DNA from: Bacteroidota bacterium
GTDB taxonomy: Bacteria; Bacteroidota; Bacteroidia; UKL13-3
Length of the DNA: 18,289 bases
Direction of reading: 5' to 3'
Assembly: GCA_947462865.1 (NCBI GenBank)
Contig: CANHRW010000015.1
Span: 1 to 18,289, forward strand
Made by a program: the position numbers and the translations under genes. The notes under the pieces were generated by a model that was given only the letters and a program-made list of their open reading frames with translations, was not told the DNA's origin and ran no database searches. Positions within the stretch are counted from its first letter, which is position 1. The number at the start of each line of letters is the position of its first letter. Below are positions 14,445-18,289 of the stretch, piece after piece.

Positions 14445-14780
14445 ATGGAACACATGGATCACACAGAACACTTGGAGCATACTGAAACTCCAGCAGATAT
14501 GAAAAGTAAAATCTGGCGTACATTTTGGATTTTATTAGGATTAACTATTGTTGACATTGCATTGTATTTTGCATTGTTGAGTACACACTCGATGCTTAAA
14601 AACGCTTTGTTCATCTTATTGGGAGTTGTTAAAGCTTGGTATATAGTAGGCATATTCATGCACATGAAATTTGAAAGAAAAGTATTGATGTATATGATTG
14701 TTCTACCAATGATATTTGTAGTCTTCTTTATTGCTTTGATGCTAATTGAAGGAGATTATACATTTCTATTGAGATGGTAA
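14445..14780 (+). CDS. cytochrome c oxidase subunit IV family protein
   Basis: A 111-residue membrane protein with three helices, at about residues 26-46, 51-73 and 82-104. The middle helix carries KAWYIVGIFMHMKFE, typical of the prokaryotic COX4 family (compare CtaF and CoxD). It is a small structural subunit of the oxidase. The N-terminus, MEHMDHTEHLEHTE, is rich in His and acidic residues, like that of subunit I. The end of the gene overlaps the SCO start by seven bases. Family assignment is firm; a role for the His-rich tail in metal binding would be inference. Confidence 0.9.
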   Translation: MEHMDHTEHLEHTETPADMKSKIWRTFWILLGLTIVDIALYFALLSTHSMLKNALFILLGVVKAWYIVGIFMHMKFERKVLMYMIVLPMIFVVFFIALMLIEGDYTFLLRW

Positions 14781-15442
14781 AAAACATGAAGAGAATAAGC
14801 TTTTGGCTGGCAACCGGGATACTTGTTATTCCGGTTGTCTTTTTTTATGTGTTCAATGCCGGTACACAAAATTTCGAGAGACTTCCAATTTTAGGAGAAA
14901 GAATTCCACCAGATGGTATCAATGTAACGGATACCGTTTTTCACGCAGTGCCTAATTTCCATTTGATAGACCAAAAAGGAGAAGCATTTTCTCAACAAAA
15001 CTTAAGCAATGGCATTGCTATTTATAATTTCTTTTTTGCAAACTGTGAAGGAGTTTGTCCAAAAATGAACAGGAGGCTGCAAAGTATCTATGACAAGTAC
15101 AAAGAATTTAGTGAAGTACATTTTGTATCGGTGACTGTCGATCCGGAAAATGACAGTGTACCTATTTTGAAAGATTATGCCAATCAGTTCAATGCAGATG
15201 CTAAAATTTGGCACTTTCTTACTGGAAAAAATGATACGATAATACATTTAGGGAAAGGATTGTTGTTACCCATTTCAAAAGAAAGCAAAACAATAGACCA
15301 CAGTCAACAGTTTATATTGGTAGACAAATCAAATAGAATTAGAGGAGTCTATGACAGTGAAAGCGATGCTGAAATTAAACGATTAGAAGGAGATATTAAA
15401 CTATTACTATATGAATACCACACACCAGGATCAGCAAGATAA
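14774..15442 (+). CDS. SCO1/SenC-type copper chaperone
   Basis: A membrane-anchored thioredoxin-fold protein of 222 residues that delivers copper to, or reduces the thiols of, the CuA site of subunit II. One N-terminal helix (about residues 10-26) anchors it. Counting from the second Met (14786), the copper ligands are Cys87 and Cys91 in NCEGVCPKM and His172 in DHSQQFILVD, so all three SCO ligands are present. The VSVTVDPENDS segment is also typical. ATG at 14774 overlaps the subunit IV stop by seven bases; ATG at 14786 is an equally possible start and loses only four residues. The 3' end overlaps the DUF420 gene by 32 bases. Confidence 0.95.
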   Translation: MVKNMKRISFWLATGILVIPVVFFYVFNAGTQNFERLPILGERIPPDGINVTDTVFHAVPNFHLIDQKGEAFSQQNLSNGIAIYNFFFANCEGVCPKMNRRLQSIYDKYKEFSEVHFVSVTVDPENDSVPILKDYANQFNADAKIWHFLTGKNDTIIHLGKGLLLPISKESKTIDHSQQFILVDKSNRIRGVYDSESDAEIKRLEGDIKLLLYEYHTPGSAR

Positions 15443-16001
15443 ACTCATCTTTAAAATTGCAATGAGTATCAGTATTGTTGTACTCATTGCAGTTATTGTT
15501 CTAAACCAACAGGTATTGCCTAAACCAGAAGTTCTACCTTCTTGGACCTATTTTTTACCAAAATTAAATGCATTTATAAACGGTACTTGTAGTTTGCTAT
15601 TGGTTGTTTCGCTGTATTTCATCAAACAGAAAAACATCAAAGCACATAAAATAACTAATTTAACTGCATTTGCTTTGTCATCGGCATTCTTGGTATCCTA
15701 TGTATTGTACCATTGGTTAGCAGTAAGTACTGAATTTCCTACCGACAACCCAAGTTTAAGACAAACTTATTTACTGATTTTAATATCTCATATTATACTT
15801 GCAGCTATTGTACTTCCACTCATATTAATGAGTTTTTACAGAGGATTACAAATGCAAGTAGCATTGCATAAAAAAATTGTACGATTTGCTTACCCAATCT
15901 GGTTATATGTAACCATTACAGGCGTAATTGTTTATTTAATGATTAGTCCGTATTACCCAATTGAGTCGGGTACAATTGTTACAGATACAATGGTCAAATA
16001 A
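15411..16001 (+). CDS. DUF420 family membrane protein (CtaM/YozB-like)
   Basis: A 196-residue integral membrane protein with five hydrophobic segments, at about residues 14-33, 45-66, 80-102, 119-141 and 160-181. Family-typical segments include LPKLNAFINGTCSLLLV, KAHKITNLTAFALS, SYVLYHWLA and HIILAAIVLPLILMSFYRGL. DUF420 proteins are linked to cytochrome oxidase genes. As I recall, the Staphylococcus member CtaM is needed for maturation of an aa3-type oxidase, which fits the position here directly after SCO. Conserved histidines in the helices could bind heme or metal, but that is inference. The ATG lies inside the SCO gene, overlapping by 32 bases, so translation is probably coupled. Confidence 0.9.
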   Translation: MNTTHQDQQDKLIFKIAMSISIVVLIAVIVLNQQVLPKPEVLPSWTYFLPKLNAFINGTCSLLLVVSLYFIKQKNIKAHKITNLTAFALSSAFLVSYVLYHWLAVSTEFPTDNPSLRQTYLLILISHIILAAIVLPLILMSFYRGLQMQVALHKKIVRFAYPIWLYVTITGVIVYLMISPYYPIESGTIVTDTMVK

Positions 16002-16003
16002 AT

Positions 16004-16011
16004 TAATTTTG
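16004..16011 (+). promoter_or_regulatory. Bacteroidota -7 promoter box (TAATTTTG) next to the CxxC protein start
   Basis: TAATTTTG matches TAnnTTTG and ends four bases before the ATG at 16016. A TTG at 15976-15978 could be the -33 box, although the 25-base spacing is a little long. The sequence is AT-rich, so a chance match is possible, but the geometry is the same as in front of surE and the WD40 gene. Confidence 0.45.
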
Positions 16012-16015
16012 TAGT

Positions 16016-16279
16016 ATGTATTTCCATCAAAAGAAATGGTTTGTATTGACAGTTTTCATGCTGGTTTTCATTGTAAATGAACCTGCATTTGCGCAATGTG
16101 CCATGTGTAAAAGCAATTTAGAAATGGCCCGAAACAATGGGGGCACCGCAGTTGGAAATACCCTCAATAACGGTATTTTGTATTTATTGGCACTCCCCTA
16201 TTTAATTGCAACCGTATTTGGTGTCATTTATTACAGAAATTACCGTCTTAAAAAGACAAAAAACAATCCAAGTTTATAA
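16016..16279 (+). CDS. small exported CxxC membrane protein
   Basis: An 87-residue protein. A signal peptide (residues 1-26, ending AFA) precedes a mature N-terminus QCAMCKSNLEMARNN, with Cys28 and Cys31. A Gly/Asn-rich segment and a C-terminal helix follow at about 50-72 (LYLLALPYLIATVFGVIYY), ending in a basic tail. The Cys pair would face the periplasm and the tail the cytoplasm. I know of no characterised function. Similar short CAMC proteins occur near oxidase assembly genes in Bacteroidota. Copper or heme handling, or thiol exchange with SCO or CoxII, is a hypothesis based on the motif and position. It has its own candidate promoter and is followed two bases later by the DUF983 gene. 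Confidence 0.75.
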   Translation: MYFHQKKWFVLTVFMLVFIVNEPAFAQCAMCKSNLEMARNNGGTAVGNTLNNGILYLLALPYLIATVFGVIYYRNYRLKKTKNNPSL

Positions 16280-16281
16280 CC

Positions 16282-16683
16282 ATGTGTGATGCATACGAAC
16301 CTTCAAAAACGCTATCAATTGTAAAAGGTAAATGTCCACAATGTCAAAGCGGCAAAATGTTTACCCATTCTTTTTATAAATTAAATAAATTTACAGGGAT
16401 GCACGCTGAGTGTCCGGTATGTGGTTTACATTTTGAAATTGAACCTGGTTTTTTTTGGGGTGCGATGTATGTTAGCTATGCATTAACTGTTGGATTGATG
16501 TTGGTATTAGGAGGGTTTATATTGGCTATTTGGGGAGCAGCTGCAGGATTTTATGGCTATGTTATACCAATTGTATCGGTCTTGGTATTGTCTTCACCAC
16601 TTACCTACCGATATGCACGTGTATTAATGATCTATTGGTTTTCTCCAATCAGATTCAACCCAACATTGGCTAATAAGAAATAA
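16282..16683 (+). CDS. DUF983 family protein
   Basis: A 133-residue protein with an N-terminal zinc-ribbon-like part made of two pairs, Cys18-Pro-Gln-Cys21 and Cys44-Pro-Val-Cys47. A conserved PGFFWGAMYVSYALTV segment leads into the first of two membrane helices (about residues 58-84 and 90-110), and YWFSPIRF lies near the C-terminus. This is the DUF983 pattern. In alphaproteobacteria DUF983 genes also lie within cytochrome oxidase clusters, so the link to the oxidase recurs across phyla, but the biochemical role is unknown. It starts two bases after the CxxC protein gene and ends seven bases before the DCC gene. Confidence 0.9.
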   Translation: MCDAYEPSKTLSIVKGKCPQCQSGKMFTHSFYKLNKFTGMHAECPVCGLHFEIEPGFFWGAMYVSYALTVGLMLVLGGFILAIWGAAAGFYGYVIPIVSVLVLSSPLTYRYARVLMIYWFSPIRFNPTLANKK

Positions 16684-16690
16684 TCCTCAA

Positions 16691-17068
16691 ATGATACTAT
16701 ATTTTGATGATCAATGCCTGCTTTGTAACAGAGCAGTTTTATTTTTATCAAAACATATCAAAACCAAAACACTCTACTTTGCTCCTATTGGGGGTAGTAC
16801 TTACCAAAATCTACTGATTAAACATCCAAAATTAGCCGACTCAGATACTGTTATCTTAGAAATAGGAAATCAAGTTTATACAGCAGCTGAAGCAATCTAT
16901 CAAATAATCGCTTTAATGGGATGGCCCTTTAAAATTTGTTTAATAGGTAAAATGCTACCTTTGTATCTTAACAACTATTTGTATCATTGTATAGCGCGCA
17001 ATAGACATAGAATAAGTACCAAAAAAAATGTTTGTTCATTCAATCATCAAATTCAAATTTTACCCTAA
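16691..17068 (+). CDS. DCC family thiol-disulfide oxidoreductase-like protein (DUF393)
   Basis: A 125-residue protein whose start, ILYFDDQCLLCNRAVLFL, carries the DxxCxxC signature (Asp6, Cys9, Cys12). TAAEAIYQIIALMG and YHCIARNRHRIS are also typical of the family. Predicted to have a thioredoxin-like fold and to act on thiols, but the substrate is unknown. Length is normal. It starts seven bases after DUF983. Its last 41 bases overlap the beginning of the TonB-dependent receptor in another frame; the overlap covers an 8-A run at 17021-17028. The C-terminal 15 residues after that run are not strongly conserved in this family as far as I can judge. Confidence 0.88.
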   Translation: MILYFDDQCLLCNRAVLFLSKHIKTKTLYFAPIGGSTYQNLLIKHPKLADSDTVILEIGNQVYTAAEAIYQIIALMGWPFKICLIGKMLPLYLNNYLYHCIARNRHRISTKKNVCSFNHQIQILP

Positions 17069-18289
17069 TTCATATTACATATTAGTTAGCATTCTGGTCT
17101 TTTGCGTTGGAATAAGCACTGCCGTTGCCCAACAAACAGATACACTCAATGAAATGGTCGTTTCAGCTAATAGAAACTGGGAGAAAAAAATAGATATTCC
17201 ACAATTTATAAAAGTACTCACAACAAATACCATTCAACAAATTAAACCATTAACCAACGCCGATCTTTTAGAACAAACAGGTAGTGCTTATGTTCAAAAA
17301 AGTCAGCAAGGTGGCGGAAGTCCAATTTTAAGAGGATTTGAAGCAAACAAAATATTGTTGGTAATAGATGGGGTAAGAATGAATAATGCTATTTATAGAG
17401 CAGGCCATTTACAAAATATACTTCGTGTAGATCCATTCATGTTAGAACGCATAGAAGTTGTCTATGGACCATCTAGCGTAATGTATGGATCAGATGCATT
17501 AGGAGGTGTTATTCATTTAATGACAAAAAAACCAAAATTGAACCAATCATTAGCTGGAGAAGCTTTGTATAGGTTCAATAGTGTCAATACAGGTAATACC
17601 TTTCATATAAACTTACAAAAAGGCTTTAAACATATTGGCATTTTAACTGGAATTAGTTTCAATGAATTTGGTCATCTCATGCAAGGTTTGAACAGAACTC
17701 ATGAAATTGGAGATCTTGGATTGAGAAAAATATACCAAAGTAACCTTAACGGCAAAGATGTATTGATTCAGAATAACAATCCAAACTTACAAATCGGTTC
17801 GGCATACACCCAATTAGATGTCACTCAATCGGTAATAATTGAAAAAAATAATCGCTATAAACACCTCTTAAATTTTCAAATCAGTCGTACAGGAAATGTA
17901 CCAAGATATGACCGCTTAAGTGAGCTAAAAAATGATACACCTGTATTTGGAGCTTGGTATTATGGGCCTGAAATCAGAGTAATGGCCAATTATCAGATCG
18001 AACACAATCTAAAAAATATTTGGGCCGATAATTGGAAATGGAATACTGCATACCAATGGATAGAAGAAAGTAGAATGACCAGAAACTTTGGCAAATCAAA
18101 CGAAAACAATCGCATTGAAAATGTACAAGTAATGAGTTCTACAATAGACTTTTATAAACAAATTCAAAAACACGAAATTAGGTATGGTATAGATGTACAA
18201 TGGAATGATGTGCAATCAAAAGCATTTGCAAAGAATCAGACAACTGGAATACAAAATCCAATAAGCACACGTTATCCTGATAATGGATC
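17028..18289 (+). CDS. TonB-dependent outer-membrane receptor, 5' part (runs off the window)
   Basis: An open frame from the ATG at 17028 to the window edge, 420 codons without a stop. The signal peptide ends near AVAQQ (about residue 35), followed by a TonB-box-like LNEMVVSANRN. The plug domain has LLEQTGSAYVQKSQQGGGSP, LRGFEANKILLVIDGVRMN, RIEVVYGPSSVMYGSDALGG and VIHLMTKKP. Beta-barrel strands follow, including TGNVPRYDRLSEL and AWYYGPEIRVMANYQ. The plug resembles receptors for heme, siderophores or copper, but the ligand cannot be decided without the full barrel. There is no N-terminal carboxypeptidase-like domain of the SusC type. It overlaps the DCC gene by 41 bases, suggesting coupling to the oxidase-accessory genes upstream. 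Confidence 0.93.
   Translation, partial: MFVHSIIKFKFYPNSYYILVSILVFCVGISTAVAQQTDTLNEMVVSANRNWEKKIDIPQFIKVLTTNTIQQIKPLTNADLLEQTGSAYVQKSQQGGGSPILRGFEANKILLVIDGVRMNNAIYRAGHLQNILRVDPFMLERIEVVYGPSSVMYGSDALGGVIHLMTKKPKLNQSLAGEALYRFNSVNTGNTFHINLQKGFKHIGILTGISFNEFGHLMQGLNRTHEIGDLGLRKIYQSNLNGKDVLIQNNNPNLQIGSAYTQLDVTQSVIIEKNNRYKHLLNFQISRTGNVPRYDRLSELKNDTPVFGAWYYGPEIRVMANYQIEHNLKNIWADNWKWNTAYQWIEESRMTRNFGKSNENNRIENVQVMSSTIDFYKQIQKHEIRYGIDVQWNDVQSKAFAKNQTTGIQNPISTRYPDNG

Noticed and set aside
17021..17068. Slippage on the A8 run producing a DCC-TonB receptor fusion
   Set aside because: The receptor has a proper signal peptide starting at its own ATG; a fusion would bury it behind a cytoplasmic protein.
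1..18289. tRNA, rRNA, CRISPR array, insertion sequence or prophage
   Set aside because: No cloverleaf, conserved rRNA stretch, regularly spaced repeats, transposase or phage motif was seen by eye; a covariance-model search could still find a small RNA in the short gaps.

Overview
The window is an AT-rich, almost fully coding stretch of a chromosome from a member of the Bacteroidota. The evidence is the gene content (alternating cytochrome oxidase, DUF420, DUF983 and DCC genes, an LpoB/COG3014 lipoprotein pair, and a large TonB-dependent receptor), the near absence of Shine-Dalgarno sequences, and several TAnnTTTG boxes, the -7 element of the Bacteroidota sigma factor, just in front of start codons. 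I lean towards a Chitinophagales/Sphingobacteriales-like lineage, but the sequence alone does not settle the family.

Left part (1-6445): the 3' end of dnaX (DNA polymerase III gamma/tau) opens the window. It needs a -1 shift on an 11-A run to join its two reading frames. It is followed by a DUF502 membrane protein and a UbiA-family prenyltransferase with a 4-nt overlap between them. Facing these is a compact minus-strand operon: lpoB-like lipoprotein, COG3014 lipoprotein, low-molecular-weight tyrosine phosphatase. Divergent from it is a thioredoxin-fold lipoprotein. Then come surE, behind its own promoter-like box, and a small membrane protein overlapping its end.

Middle (6446-7841): a secreted or periplasmic WD40 beta-propeller with its own promoter-like box, followed by a terminator-like hairpin and a second inverted repeat that separate it from the respiratory operon.

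Right part (7842-16001): an aa3-type cytochrome c oxidase operon. It encodes subunit II with a cytochrome c domain fused to its N-terminus, subunit I, heme A synthase (ctaA), heme O synthase (ctaB), two subunit III-family proteins, subunit IV, a SCO copper chaperone and a DUF420 protein. Structural subunits, both heme-modifying enzymes and copper-site assembly factors are thus encoded together, with short gaps or overlaps.

Far right (16016-18289): a second run of genes begins behind another TAnnTTTG box. It contains a small exported CxxC protein, a DUF983 protein with two CxxC pairs, a DCC-family thiol oxidoreductase, and the start of a TonB-dependent receptor that runs off the window. Its position suggests a metal/thiol accessory module for the oxidase; this is inference.

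No tRNA, rRNA, insertion sequence, CRISPR array or phage gene was seen. The most interesting signals are the dnaX frameshift site, the N-terminal cytochrome c fusion of CoxII, the repeated placement of promoter boxes against start codons (leaderless mRNAs), and the CxxC/DUF983/DCC/TonB module.
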